Positions 25,512-34,752 of a stretch of 51,945 nucleotides of DNA are shown in pieces (position 1 is the first letter of the stretch; each line of letters starts with the position of its first letter). Both the position numbers and the translations under genes were made by a program. The notes beneath the pieces were generated by a model. The model did no database searches and was not told where the DNA came from. It saw only the letters and a program-made list of their open reading frames with translations. Source of the stretch: Sphingopyxis sp. (GTDB lineage Bacteria > Pseudomonadota > Alphaproteobacteria > Sphingomonadales > Sphingomonadaceae); the NCBI GenBank assembly GCA_030148985.1, contig JASBSJ010000002.1:1-51945 (forward strand), read 5' to 3'.

Positions 25512-26330
25512 ATGAGCTGGAATTGGAAATCGGGGACCGTCGTCGTCACGGGCGCCGCGAACGGAATTGGCGCAGCGCTGGCGCTGGAGCTTGCCCAGCG
25601 CGGCGCATCGCTCGCGCTGGTCGATGTCGACGCCGCAGCGCTGGAGGTAACCAATGCCCGCGTCGGGAGCTATGGCGTTCGTTCGCGGACCTATCGGGCC
25701 GACCTCGGCCGGTCGAACGAGGTCGAAACGCTGGCCCAGCGCCTGATTGCCGATCATGACGACATCATATGTCTGATCAACAATGCGGGCGTCGGGATGG
25801 TCGGGACAATCGAACAGGTCGATCCCGACGAGTTCGAATGGCTTTTCGACATCAATTTCTGGGCGCCGGTGCGATTGACGCGGGCCCTGATCCCCGAGCT
25901 CCGCCGCCGCGAGGCCGCGCGCATCGTCAATGTGTCGAGCATTTTGGGAATCATCGCGGCCCCCGGCCAGGGGCCCTATGTGGCATCGAAATTCGCGCTG
26001 CGCGGGTATAGCGAAACCTTGTCGACCGAACTGGCCGACAGCGGGATCGCGCTCAGCACCGTCTATCCGGGCGGTGTTGCCACCGACATTGCGCGCTCCG
26101 CCAAAATGGCGTCGGGTGTCGATCATGAAGCCGCAAAGAACGACCTCGCGCGTTATGAAAAGGGACTGACGACCAGCCCCGCCGATGCAGCCAAGATCAT
26201 CGCCGACGGGATCGAGCGAAGCGATGCGCGCATTCTGATCGGCAAAGATGCCAAGCGCGCGGACCTCATCCAGCGCCTATTCCCGTCGCGTTACCTGAAA
26301 ATCATCGCGCGCAAGATGGCGCGACCCTGA
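25512..26330 (+). CDS. SDR-family oxidoreductase of the catabolic island
   Basis: Short-chain dehydrogenase of 272 aa. I choose the ATG at 25512 (MSWNWKSGTVVVTG), which has AAAGGA ten bases upstream; an ATG at 25491 and a TTG at 25452 are alternatives. It has TGAANGIGAAL (cofactor loop), VDVDAAALE after beta-2 (Asp, NAD preference suggested), NNAGVG, and the catalytic SSILG...PYVASK (Ser, Tyr, Lys). It converges with the XRE gene, the two stops being only a few bases apart. The candidate TetR operator upstream ties it to the island around 32-33 kb. Substrate unknown. Confidence 0.85.
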   Translation: MSWNWKSGTVVVTGAANGIGAALALELAQRGASLALVDVDAAALEVTNARVGSYGVRSRTYRADLGRSNEVETLAQRLIADHDDIICLINNAGVGMVGTIEQVDPDEFEWLFDINFWAPVRLTRALIPELRRREAARIVNVSSILGIIAAPGQGPYVASKFALRGYSETLSTELADSGIALSTVYPGGVATDIARSAKMASGVDHEAAKNDLARYEKGLTTSPADAAKIIADGIERSDARILIGKDAKRADLIQRLFPSRYLKIIARKMARP

Positions 26331-26334
26331 ATTT

Positions 26335-27213
26335 TCAATAGGGGCAGAGCGGGTGCGAAACCGCGCCCAGGGTTTTCAGGTCGCCCGGCAGCAGGGCCCC
26401 CTTGCCGTCATCGGCGAAAACATGCTGGACGAAAAGGCGCGCGCCCCCGGCAAAGGGATAGGTGCCGACCATATTGTGCAGCAGCCGGAACCGCCGGCTG
26501 CGCCCCGCGCCGAACTGCATCTGAACGCGGAAATCCGGGCCTTGTTCGGACAGCGCCGCGCCGCGGCGGGCCCAGTCGATCGGAATGCCGGGCAACGCCA
26601 ATATCGAACGCAGCGTCCGGCTTGCGGCGGCATTCTGGCCGACCAGCGCCTCCTGTTGCAACGCGGTGAGCAACAGGCTGGCAACGTCGCGCCAGCCCGG
26701 CACGAACCGCCGCCAGCCGTCTTCGTGCAGAAAGAGCATCAGCGCGTTGAGTTCGCCGCCCTCGATCAGCGCGCCGAGATGGCGACGGTGCGCGGCGACC
26801 CATGCCTTGTTGACGAGGCGAATCCGGCCGCATGGCGCAAACACACAGGCGGGGTCGGGATCGGCCCGCCGAAGCAGAAGCGCGAGCGTATCGTCAAGGT
26901 CCGCCCCCGGCGTCGCGGCGAGCGCGAGCGGTGAAGGGGCATGGCCGGCCGCCAGCAGGAAGGTTGCGGTGTCCTGCGCCCCCAGACCCAGCGCACGCGC
27001 AAGGCCGTGCGTCACATCCTTTCCGGCGCGGGTCCGGCCGTTCTCCAGAAAACTGACGTGCCGCGGCGAAATGCCCGCCCGCTCGGCCAGTTCCTCCTGG
27101 CTCAGCGCAAACGACGTGCGCCAGAAGCGCAGCATCGAGCCGAAACCCGGCCCCTGCCCGTTTTCCGGGCGGGGCCGGGCAGCAGCAGTCCCGGCATATT
27201 TGATCGGCGTCAC
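26335..27213 (-). CDS. XRE-family regulator with MmyB-like ligand domain
   Basis: 292-aa regulator. The N-terminal helix-turn-helix is around residues 26-78 (FWRTSFALSQEELAERAGIS, PRHVSFLENGRTRAGKDVTH). The rest resembles the MmyB-like ligand-binding domain found in such regulators (LARALGLGAQDTATFLLAAG, VFAPCGRIRLVNKAWVAAHR, and the end FADDGKGALLPGDLKTLGAV). The GTG start overlaps the stop of the DUF1254 gene, so it is the last gene of the TBDR-hydrolase-DUF1254-XRE operon. It may report intracellular substrate to another promoter; its target is not evident. Confidence 0.83.
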   Translation of the reverse strand: MTPIKYAGTAAARPRPENGQGPGFGSMLRFWRTSFALSQEELAERAGISPRHVSFLENGRTRAGKDVTHGLARALGLGAQDTATFLLAAGHAPSPLALAATPGADLDDTLALLLRRADPDPACVFAPCGRIRLVNKAWVAAHRRHLGALIEGGELNALMLFLHEDGWRRFVPGWRDVASLLLTALQQEALVGQNAAASRTLRSILALPGIPIDWARRGAALSEQGPDFRVQMQFGAGRSRRFRLLHNMVGTYPFAGGARLFVQHVFADDGKGALLPGDLKTLGAVSHPLCPY

Positions 27214-28625
27214 TTACCCTCGATCGGCTCGACCGCAGGCGGCATCCACTGACGATCAAGCATCTTCTTCTCGGGCCAATAGGCGCGGAGCGACAGCGCC
27301 AGCTGACCGTCGCGCGGCGACGGAAGCCAGTTCGAGCGAAGCGCCTCGCCCGGATCGTCCGGCTGGATCAGGATTTCCAGCGATCCGTCGGCACCGAGTT
27401 TGAATTTGTCGAATTGCCGGATGGCATAGCGATTGTCCGGATTGGCGATCAGATAGCCTTCGTGATCGTAAAGCGTGACCGACCAGAAGCCCTTGACCGG
27501 CGGGAACTGCCCCGGCGCAAACCGGATGCGATACCGCTTGCCACCGACCAGCGGCTGACCTTTGCCATCGACGCTGGCGTTCAGATAGACCGCATCGTCG
27601 GGCAAGTTGGCGCCAAGACCAAAGGCCGCGACACCGGCGCGAATACGATAATCGGTGCCATAGCTGCCGATCTTGTCCACCGCCTCGAACCCGGCCCAGC
27701 CCGTCGGGGTGCGCGAGCGTTCGACGTCGGCGCGGGCGGTCAGCACCTCCCAGACGCTGTCGATTCCACGCTGAAGGGCCGACTGCTCGCCCGATGAGCG
27801 CGCATCCCAGGCGCGAATGTCCGACGGCGCGAGGCCCAGCGGGGCAAGCGTGGAGCGGATGAAAGGTTCGTCGGCCTTGGTGGGCGGGTTCTTCTCGATC
27901 AGCTTTGCAAAGCGCGCATAGAAGGTCTTCGCATCCATCTTGCGGACGATTTCCAGCGGCTCGGTGCGCTTGCCGTCGCGGCCGCTCGGGTCGGGCATAG
28001 CGGGGAGGAAGCTCTCGTCACCCACGCGGCTGAGCGGACGAAGGTCGATCCGCCGCTGGAAAACCTGCGCAGGATACAGATCTTCATCGCCGCGGGCGTG
28101 GATACGTCCCAGCACCCAGACCATGTCGGTCGGCGCGTCGATACGTTCCATCCCTTCGGGCGTTGGCCCCGCATAGTCGGGCCCGGCGATCAGGAAGGTT
28201 CGCGGCTCGTTCCCGATCGTGCGAATGCCGGGCGCGGCAAAAACGTTCGTCCAGGCATCCATGAACTGAATGACATGATAGCGCCCGTCATTTTCGGGGA
28301 TGGTGAGAACCATCGGCTCTTTCCCAAGCGACAGCCAGGCGGTCGAATAGAGCGTATCGACATTGGGGCGGATGACGGTGCGGAAACGCGCGTCAGCCAG
28401 AATGGGGATCGTGTAGAAGCGGTTCGGTTCGGCATTGACCGCCGCCGGATGCTTGAAGGTTTCTTCGCGCGTGACGTCCATCAGCACCAGCGGCATCGCA
28501 TAGAGATAGGCGTCGGCCGCCAAAGTGATCTCCGCCTTGCGCTGCTGATAAGTGTATGCGACGAATCCGCCGATGCCGAGGGCCAGAATGACCAGTCCGA
28601 CTATAATCTTCATGCGGCGCGTCAT
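27210..28625 (-). CDS. DUF1254/DUF1214 domain protein
   Basis: 471-aa membrane-anchored protein, with one N-terminal segment (KIIVGLVILALGIGGFVAYT) and the bulk outside the cytoplasm. The DUF1254 part contains NRFYTIPILADARFRTVIRP and NVDTLYSTAWLSL; the DUF1214 part contains DGKGQPLVGGKRYRIRFAPG and PPVKGFWSVTLYDHEGYLIA. The layout and length are usual for the family, which is widely spread and without a settled function. AAGGAG lies nine bases before the ATG. It follows the serine hydrolase gene by 21 bp and overlaps the XRE gene, so it belongs to an operon for uptake and processing of an unknown compound. Confidence 0.87.
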   Translation of the reverse strand: MTRRMKIIVGLVILALGIGGFVAYTYQQRKAEITLAADAYLYAMPLVLMDVTREETFKHPAAVNAEPNRFYTIPILADARFRTVIRPNVDTLYSTAWLSLGKEPMVLTIPENDGRYHVIQFMDAWTNVFAAPGIRTIGNEPRTFLIAGPDYAGPTPEGMERIDAPTDMVWVLGRIHARGDEDLYPAQVFQRRIDLRPLSRVGDESFLPAMPDPSGRDGKRTEPLEIVRKMDAKTFYARFAKLIEKNPPTKADEPFIRSTLAPLGLAPSDIRAWDARSSGEQSALQRGIDSVWEVLTARADVERSRTPTGWAGFEAVDKIGSYGTDYRIRAGVAAFGLGANLPDDAVYLNASVDGKGQPLVGGKRYRIRFAPGQFPPVKGFWSVTLYDHEGYLIANPDNRYAIRQFDKFKLGADGSLEILIQPDDPGEALRSNWLPSPRDGQLALSLRAYWPEKKMLDRQWMPPAVEPIEGK

Positions 28626-28646
28626 GGCCGAACTCCTTCTTGGATA

Positions 28647-29735
28647 TTATCCGTAAATCTCTAGCAGCGCATTGCGCAGCGTGCGTTCTTCTTCCGAGAT
28701 GCGGCGCAGGCGATCCTTCAGGAAGATGACGCCGTGCAGCCCGCTGTCGCGGTCGACCCATGGATAGGTGCCGTAAAGCCCCGGGCTGGTTTCAAAGGTG
28801 CAGCGATCCTCGACCCGCCGCTCGCACCAATGGGCGAGCAGATATTCGACGTCCTTCCCCTGCGCGCCGGGGGCGGTAAAACCCTTTCGCAGACCCAGCG
28901 TCATCACGCGGCCCATGCGTGCAACCGCCTCGGCCGACAGTATCTGGCGCCCCTGAACCTGCCCGTTCTGGGCGATCATCGTCAGAAAGGCCGCATAATC
29001 GCTGGCCGTGGTCCACGCCCCGCCTTGCAGCATCGGGTTGGCGGGCACATTATCGCGTGCAGGCGCCTGAAACGCCCCGCCCCACAGCGTGTTTGCCATA
29101 CCCGTCGGCGCCGCGATGCGTTCGTCGAAAATCTGCTGCCAGCGCTTGCCCGTGACCTGTTCGGCCGCTGCGCCGAGGAACTGGAGATTGGCGCCGCCAT
29201 AATCGAACTGCGTGCCCGGCGAAGACGCTAGCGGAACCTCGGCCGCGAGCTGTGCCGAGCGCGTCAGCGAAATCGACGGCGGCTGTTTGAACTCGACGAA
29301 TTTCGTCAGGCTGGGCAAGCCGGCGGTGTATGACAGAAGCTGCGACAGGCGCAGCGCGCCATATTCGGGCGGCAGCTCGGGCACGTAGCGCGAAATCGGC
29401 GCTTCGAGATCGAGCAATCCGTCGTCGACCAGCGACATGATCGTCGCACCGACCAGCCACTTCGACGCCGACGCAATCGGCAGCTGCGTCCGGTCGTCGA
29501 AACCGCCGTGGTGGTGATTGAGCAACTTGTCGTCGCCGCGCATGACGACGACCGTGAATTGCTCCACCCCGCTCGAGCGCGCGAACGCCGCAATGGCGGC
29601 GTCCGCGCGCGCATCCCCCGTCGCTGGCGTCGGTCGAGAGGGCGACGCCAGCGACGGCACGCTGTCGCGGGCGGCAACGCCGCACCCCGCGAGCAGCGCG
29701 GCGACCGCGATAGAAAAGATGATTTTTCGGGTCAT
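28647..29735 (-). CDS. Lipoprotein serine hydrolase (beta-lactamase/esterase family)
   Basis: 362-aa member of the class C beta-lactamase-like family that includes EstB-type esterases and peptidases. The N-terminus (MTRKIIFSIAVAALLAGCG) has a lipobox LLAGC, so it is a lipoprotein. The SxxK motif is SASK (about residue 90), and the Tyr box region is FDYGGANLQFLG. The third box is unusual: the expected Lys/His-Thr/Ser-Gly is not evident and SPGLYGTYPWVDRD stands in its place. Two cysteines (CERRVEDRC) may form a disulfide. The ATG at 29735 is preferred over the upstream TTG because of GGGAACG. It lies between a TBDR and a DUF1254 protein, so surface or periplasmic ester or amide hydrolysis is likely. 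Confidence 0.85.
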   Translation of the reverse strand: MTRKIIFSIAVAALLAGCGVAARDSVPSLASPSRPTPATGDARADAAIAAFARSSGVEQFTVVVMRGDDKLLNHHHGGFDDRTQLPIASASKWLVGATIMSLVDDGLLDLEAPISRYVPELPPEYGALRLSQLLSYTAGLPSLTKFVEFKQPPSISLTRSAQLAAEVPLASSPGTQFDYGGANLQFLGAAAEQVTGKRWQQIFDERIAAPTGMANTLWGGAFQAPARDNVPANPMLQGGAWTTASDYAAFLTMIAQNGQVQGRQILSAEAVARMGRVMTLGLRKGFTAPGAQGKDVEYLLAHWCERRVEDRCTFETSPGLYGTYPWVDRDSGLHGVIFLKDRLRRISEEERTLRNALLEIYG

Positions 29736-29766
29736 GACCGTTCCCAAAGCAGCTGCGAAAAGAGAA

Positions 29767-32223
29767 TCAAAACTTCACCATCGCGTCGAGACCGATCACC
29801 CGTCCCTGACTCCAATAGGCGTTGCCCCCGATCTCGTTCAGCAGATAGCGTTTGTCGGTGAGGTTCTTGACGAAGGCCGTGAGGCGCCATTTTTCGTTGC
29901 GAATGCCGATACGCGCATCGACAAGGGCGTAACCTTCATAATCCTGCGTTCCGAACGGGTTCTGCAATCCGCCGTCGGCGAGTTGCACGCTGCCGCTGAC
30001 GAAGCCGTCGAGCCCGCTGCCGATCGGATGCTGATAGGCAAGGTTGAGCCCGACCTGATAATCGCGCAGCCGCGGCACTTCATTGCCGCTGATGTCGACG
30101 ATCTCGCCGTTGGCCGGAACCTCCGAACCATCGTGGAACTTGCCGTCCTGCGTCGAGAAGGTGAGGCTGGCGATCAGATTGCCCGCGCCGATCGGCTGTC
30201 GCCGGCTCACCGTGGCTTCAAAGCCATAAGTATGCGCATCGCCTGCATTGACGAGCAGGAAGCCGCGCGCGGCGGCCGCGGTAATCGTCGCGACCTGAAC
30301 ATCGGTGGTCAGCTCATAGAACAGCGCCGCTTCGGCTTTGAGGAAGCCGCCGAACAGCGTTCCTTTCCAGCCGATTTCGCCCGAATAGGCATATTCGGGG
30401 TCATAGAGCAGCAGCGTTTCGAGCGCCTGGCGCGTCGCCCCGGCGAGCAGCGCGGTATTGAAGCCGCCCGGCCGATAGCCGGTCGCAAAGCGCAGATAGA
30501 TATTCTGCCCCGCCGACGGTTCCCAGCGCAGCGTCGCGGCGGGCGTAACGAACGACCATTTCCGCTCGGCATCGATCCGCACAGTTTCGAGGCCGGGCGC
30601 GCAAGCCGGTGCAGCGAGCGTCGGCGGACAGAATTGCGCCGGTGCGGCGGGCAGCGGCCCGGCGCCGTCGGGATCGACCACCACGGGCGCCATCAACCCC
30701 GCGGGCGCCGGCCCGGTGCCGAAATAGACGAGCGGGTCGAGCGAATAGCGCTGGAAATCGAACCGCTTGCGGTCGAATTGCGCGCGCATCTCGGCGCCCA
30801 GTGTCCAGCGTTCGGCGATCGGAAACTCCAGCGAACCGAAGATCGAGAAGGAGGTCAGCCGCTCGCTGAAATCATCCTTTCGCATCGACAGGCGCGCGGT
30901 CGTCCGGGCGGCGTTGGAGAGGAGTGATGCGGGAGCCGTGGGCGGTAGAAAGGCGCCCGCGGCGCCAACGATGCAACCCGCCTGCTGTTGCTGTGCGGCG
31001 CCCGTATATTCGGGGCAATTGTCGGGCGAAGACGAAACGTCGCTGTCGGTGTCGAGGACTTCGGCGCCGATCAGCCATGAAATAGCCAAACCCTTGGGCG
31101 AGGCGAGATAGATTTGCCCGCCAGTGCGGCGATAGCGTTCGGTCTGACCGCCGCTGTAATCGAGAAAAAGCTGCGGCGCGCCGGGCGCGACGTCGATCCC
31201 GGTCGTCCCGTCGAAATGGTCGCCATCGTCGCCGGAGCGGCCGCCGTCGCGCACACCGTGCAGCACGCGAACCGACAGATCCGCAAAGGCGAGGTCGGCG
31301 TCGGCCGCAAACTGGACTGTGCTGTCCTTGATTTTGGCATAACCGACCGTGTTCAGCTCGACGCGCTCATAGGGCGACGGATCGAGCGGCGTGCCGTCGA
31401 GACGCGAAACGCGCTGACCGATCGCGGTAAAAGAGGGCGACAGGCTGTCATAATGTTCGAACCGCAGGTCGAAACGCAGCCAGTCGGCCGGCTCGGCCAT
31501 CGCGCTGACGCGGACGCCCTTGAAATTCTGCGTGTCGATGGCTTTGCCGGTGTCGAGATTGGTGATGAAACCATCGTTCTGGTCGCTGTACACGCCGCCG
31601 ACCCGCACGCCGGCGTGGGCACCGAGCGGCACATTGAGCACGCCTTCGATCTCGACCTTTTCGGGGTCGGAATAGCGCGCCATCAGCTGACCGCCAAGTT
31701 CGCTTTCGGGACGGTTCGAAATGATGTTGATCGCACCGCCCACCGAGTTGCGACCGAACAGCGCGCCCTGCGGCCCGCGCAAAATCTCGATCCGCTCCAT
31801 GTCGAACAGGTCCATCCGGCTGAGCGTGCGCCCGCCGAATCCGCCACCCGCACTGAACACGCCGTCGCGGAAGATGCCGGTCGCGGTTTCCGAAAAGCCG
31901 AGGCGTCCGCCGCCCTGCCCGCGGATCGTAATGTCGTTGAGGAAATCGGGGCCCGAGGTCACCAGCGTCGCGCTGGGAACCTGACGAAGATAATCGTCGA
32001 CATCGTCGAGCACCAGCAGTTCGCGTTCAGCCTCGCCGATCGCGGTGATCGCGGCGGGCACGTCAGAGAGGCTTTCGGCACGACGCCGCGCGGTCACCAA
32101 AATTTCGGCGTCGTCGGCGGTTCTGGCACCGCTTTCCGACTGCGCCAGCGCGGGCGTTGCCAATGATGCCAGTCCCAGGCCGAACAGGCCGCCTGCCAAA
32201 CAAGCGCCAAACCGTCGATCCAT
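29767..32223 (-). CDS. TonB-dependent receptor of the catabolic island
   Basis: TBDR of 818 aa. The ATG at 32223 has GGAGG about eight bases upstream; a TTG two codons earlier is less likely. The signal peptide ends ATPALAQ; the TonB box is AEILVTARRRAESL; the plug includes VPAAITAIGEAERELLVLDD, the RGPQGALFGRNSVGGAINI signature and GGRTLSRMDLFDMERIEILR, as in the receptor group that sphingomonads use for small hydrophobic or aromatic compounds and iron complexes. It ends LDAMVKF. It leads the operon with the hydrolase, DUF1254 and XRE genes, divergent from the tandem TetR gene. Substrate unknown. Confidence 0.91.
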   Translation of the reverse strand: MDRRFGACLAGGLFGLGLASLATPALAQSESGARTADDAEILVTARRRAESLSDVPAAITAIGEAERELLVLDDVDDYLRQVPSATLVTSGPDFLNDITIRGQGGGRLGFSETATGIFRDGVFSAGGGFGGRTLSRMDLFDMERIEILRGPQGALFGRNSVGGAINIISNRPESELGGQLMARYSDPEKVEIEGVLNVPLGAHAGVRVGGVYSDQNDGFITNLDTGKAIDTQNFKGVRVSAMAEPADWLRFDLRFEHYDSLSPSFTAIGQRVSRLDGTPLDPSPYERVELNTVGYAKIKDSTVQFAADADLAFADLSVRVLHGVRDGGRSGDDGDHFDGTTGIDVAPGAPQLFLDYSGGQTERYRRTGGQIYLASPKGLAISWLIGAEVLDTDSDVSSSPDNCPEYTGAAQQQQAGCIVGAAGAFLPPTAPASLLSNAARTTARLSMRKDDFSERLTSFSIFGSLEFPIAERWTLGAEMRAQFDRKRFDFQRYSLDPLVYFGTGPAPAGLMAPVVVDPDGAGPLPAAPAQFCPPTLAAPACAPGLETVRIDAERKWSFVTPAATLRWEPSAGQNIYLRFATGYRPGGFNTALLAGATRQALETLLLYDPEYAYSGEIGWKGTLFGGFLKAEAALFYELTTDVQVATITAAAARGFLLVNAGDAHTYGFEATVSRRQPIGAGNLIASLTFSTQDGKFHDGSEVPANGEIVDISGNEVPRLRDYQVGLNLAYQHPIGSGLDGFVSGSVQLADGGLQNPFGTQDYEGYALVDARIGIRNEKWRLTAFVKNLTDKRYLLNEIGGNAYWSQGRVIGLDAMVKF

Positions 32224-32334
32224 GCTCAATCCTCCCCATGTCAGCGCGCGGTTCGTCGGGGGCGCAAATGCCCACTGCCGCGACTCTGTTTCTTCCCGGC
32301 GTGGCTATGCGACGGACCGACCCGGCGTCAACAA

Positions 32335-32353
32335 TTTTTTTACTTCAAGTATG
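32335..32353. promoter_or_regulatory. Candidate TetR operator between TBDR and tandem-TetR gene
   Basis: T-run then TACTTCAAGTA (32341-32351), an 11-bp perfect palindrome around a central C, followed by TGT. It lies in the 215-bp divergent intergene and resembles the element at 25473-25487 upstream of the SDR gene. Autoregulation by the adjacent TetR protein is the simplest reading. Confidence 0.5.
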
Positions 32354-32438
32354 TTCCACTCTGTCCGTATGCCTTAACACGACACCCGCCTTGCCAATGT
32401 CCGGCCGGGCGGTATGGTGCGGCCGGACAGGACTGACG

Positions 32439-33743
32439 ATGGCCACATTGACCGAAAACCCCACCGCTGCAACGCGCGAAACCGCAACGCCGCGAAGCTC
32501 CCGGCCCACGCGCTACACGCCGCGCAAGCATGACCGGCGGCGCGACGAGCTGGTCGCGATTGCCAGCGCCGAACTCAACGAGCACGGCGTGCGCGGGCTG
32601 GTGATGGCCGATGTCGCGGCGAAGGCCGGGATGAGCAAAGCCAATCTGACCTATTATTTCCGCCGCAAGGAAGACCTGGCCGAACGCTGTTTCGACGCCG
32701 CGATCGACGCCTATCGCGCGATGATCGCAGATGCCGCGGAGGCGCCGTCGCCGCGCGAGCGGGTTGCGTCGCTGATCGCGCGCTATATCGACCGGGCGTC
32801 GGCCGCGATCACCGAAAAACAGCCGCCGCTGGCGATCCTTTCCGACATTCGTGCGCTGGAAGAAGCCTATCAGACGCGCGCCGTCGAGCGTTACAGCGGA
32901 ATGCTGCACGAGGCCGCAGCGCTGATCGAGCGCACCGGTCGCGACACGCCCGATATTTTCCGCACCGTCCCGCGCGCGCAGTTGATGCTCGTCCAGCTTT
33001 TCTGGTCCGCCGCCTGGCTCCCCAATTATGCGCCGTCCGATCACCCCGGCGTCGCGCGCCGACTGACCGACATCGTGCTGGGCGGCATCAGCCACGGCGC
33101 GCCCGAGTGGCAAAGCGAATGGAGTCGCGACGCCGCGCGCGTCGCGAGCCGCGACCATTCGGGCGGCGACCGGTCCGAATTTTTCCGAACCGCGACGCGC
33201 CTCATCAACCGGCTGGGCTATCATGGCGCCTCGGTCGATCGCATCGCCGCCGAAATGCAGCAGACCAAGGGCGCGATCTACCATCATTTCGAATCGAAGG
33301 ACGCGCTGCTGCTCGCCTGCTTCGAGCGCTCCTTTGCCCAGATGTGGGGGGTGATCGGCGACGTGGCGGCGATCAGCGACGATCCGAAGCGGCGCCTTCA
33401 CACGACCGTCGCTGCGCTTATCGCCTTTCAGGTCGGCGAGAACGGCCCGTTCCTGCGCGACACCGCGCTGACTGCGCTGCCGATGGACACGCGCCTTCAG
33501 GTGCTCGCCGAATGGAACCGCATCACGCTGCACATCGCCTCGCTCGTCACCGACGCGATTGCCGCCGGCTGCGGCCGTCCCGTCGACGCGCTGCTCGCCG
33601 CGCAGGCGATCGCGGCGGGCATCAACGCGGCCGAAGAAATCAATCGCTTCATTCCCGAAGGCATCGTCTGCGACGTCGCCGAGCTGTGCGCGCGCCCGCT
33701 GCTCTTCGGATTGCTGTTCGACGACCCGGCCGCCGCCGGCTGA
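32439..33743 (+). CDS. Tandem TetR-family regulator (two fused TetR units)
   Basis: 434-aa protein with two complete TetR DNA-binding domains in one chain. The first helix-turn-helix is at about residues 36-85 (VMADVAAKAGMSKANLTYYF), followed by its own ligand domain; the second starts near 246 (SVDRIAAEMQQTKGAIYHHF) and is followed by another ligand domain. Ordinary TetR proteins have about 200 residues and act as dimers, so this covalent pair could bind DNA as a monomer or bridge two operators. The start at 32439 is chosen because upstream codons are not protein-like. The gene is divergent from the TBDR operon and precedes the acetoacetate-decarboxylase-like gene. Confidence 0.87.
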   Translation: MATLTENPTAATRETATPRSSRPTRYTPRKHDRRRDELVAIASAELNEHGVRGLVMADVAAKAGMSKANLTYYFRRKEDLAERCFDAAIDAYRAMIADAAEAPSPRERVASLIARYIDRASAAITEKQPPLAILSDIRALEEAYQTRAVERYSGMLHEAAALIERTGRDTPDIFRTVPRAQLMLVQLFWSAAWLPNYAPSDHPGVARRLTDIVLGGISHGAPEWQSEWSRDAARVASRDHSGGDRSEFFRTATRLINRLGYHGASVDRIAAEMQQTKGAIYHHFESKDALLLACFERSFAQMWGVIGDVAAISDDPKRRLHTTVAALIAFQVGENGPFLRDTALTALPMDTRLQVLAEWNRITLHIASLVTDAIAAGCGRPVDALLAAQAIAAGINAAEEINRFIPEGIVCDVAELCARPLLFGLLFDDPAAAG

Positions 33744-33830
33744 CATTTCCTTACCTGTCAGATCATGGTGCGCCGACGCCGCGCGCGCGAAACCTCCCGA
33801 TCGGTAATCATAACCGCAAAGGAGTATTTC

Positions 33831-34658
33831 ATGTCCGCATTCGATCGCGACATATTGGTTCAGGGGCCGTTCGACGACGACACGGTTCGCCTGATGCCCC
33901 CGTTTTTCGGCGGCCTGCCTTATCCGCTGCCGCCCGCGCATTATCATGATACGAGCAATCTGACCTTTACTTATCAAACCGACGGCGATGCGCTGGCCGC
34001 GCTGCTGCCGCCGCCCTTCCGGCTTGCCGAACCGCAGCTGATGATCTCGCTCATCAACAACCGCCGCGTCGACTGGCTGGCGGGGGCCGATTACAACCTG
34101 CTCGCAGTCAACGTCCCCGTCGTGTTCGAAGGCGCCGAAGGGCCGATCGAGGGGGTGTTCGGGCTGGTCGTGTGGGAAAACAAGACTGCGCCGATCCTGA
34201 TGGGCCGCGATGTGCAGGGCGTGCCGAAGCTTTTCGCCAGCATCGACAATCTGCGCGAATTTCCCGCAACCATCCTGTCGGCGAACGCCCATCTGGAAGG
34301 GTCGCGCTTTGCGCGCGTCATCATGGGGGTGAGCGAGACGCTGGAGGGCGAGGCGCTGGATGCGGTGAAGCGCGACAATGCGGCAACCAACTGGTTCGGC
34401 TGGCGGCATATCCCCAACGTCGGCGCCCCCGGCGCGGCGCTCAGCCATCCGGTCCTGTTCCCACAGGAGTTCGAGATTCACGCGGCGCGCATCGGCAGCG
34501 CCAGTATCGAATGGACCGTCCCCGACTGGACGAGCAACCCGACGCAGTGCCGCATCATCGAAGCGCTGGCGAACCTGCCCAACCTGGGCGGCGGCGAAGC
34601 GATCTTCATGCAGTGCGCCAATATCCTGCGCGCCGACCTGGCGCATATCCCCCGATAG
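33831..34658 (+). CDS. Acetoacetate-decarboxylase-like enzyme
   Basis: 275-aa protein of the acetoacetate decarboxylase superfamily. AAAGGAG lies nine bases before the ATG. The active-site region ENKTAPILMGRDVQGVPKLF has Lys133 in the position of the Schiff-base lysine; the following residue is Leu, whereas true acetoacetate decarboxylase has a second lysine that lowers its pKa. This matches the ADC-like group, in which a Sphingomonas wittichii member (Swit_4259) is known not to decarboxylate acetoacetate but to act on other carbonyl acids. Aldolase, dehydratase or hydrolase chemistry is therefore possible. It follows the tandem TetR gene on the same strand. Confidence 0.83.
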   Translation: MSAFDRDILVQGPFDDDTVRLMPPFFGGLPYPLPPAHYHDTSNLTFTYQTDGDALAALLPPPFRLAEPQLMISLINNRRVDWLAGADYNLLAVNVPVVFEGAEGPIEGVFGLVVWENKTAPILMGRDVQGVPKLFASIDNLREFPATILSANAHLEGSRFARVIMGVSETLEGEALDAVKRDNAATNWFGWRHIPNVGAPGAALSHPVLFPQEFEIHAARIGSASIEWTVPDWTSNPTQCRIIEALANLPNLGGGEAIFMQCANILRADLAHIPR

Positions 34659-34662
34659 AAAA

Positions 34663-34691
34663 ATGCGGCGGGCTTTTCGGGCCCGCCGCAT
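34663..34691 (-). terminator. Intrinsic terminator between convergent ADC-like and SCP2 genes
   Basis: ATGCGGCGGGC (34663-34673) and GCCCGCCGCAT (34681-34691) form an 11-bp stem with a 7-base loop. On the minus strand it is followed by TTTTT, fitting termination of the SCP2 transcript; the hairpin may also stop the plus-strand ADC-like transcript, though it lacks a T-run there. Confidence 0.75.
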
Positions 34692-34752
34692 CGGCACTCG
34701 GGGATTGGGTCAGCCGGGCGGTCAAGCGATCGCCCGGCCGAAACCATGCAGG

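Noticed and set aside
32340-34697. 785-codon open frame antisense to tandem TetR and ADC-like genes
   Set aside because: Low-complexity composition with no family signature, fully covered by two convincing plus-strand genes.
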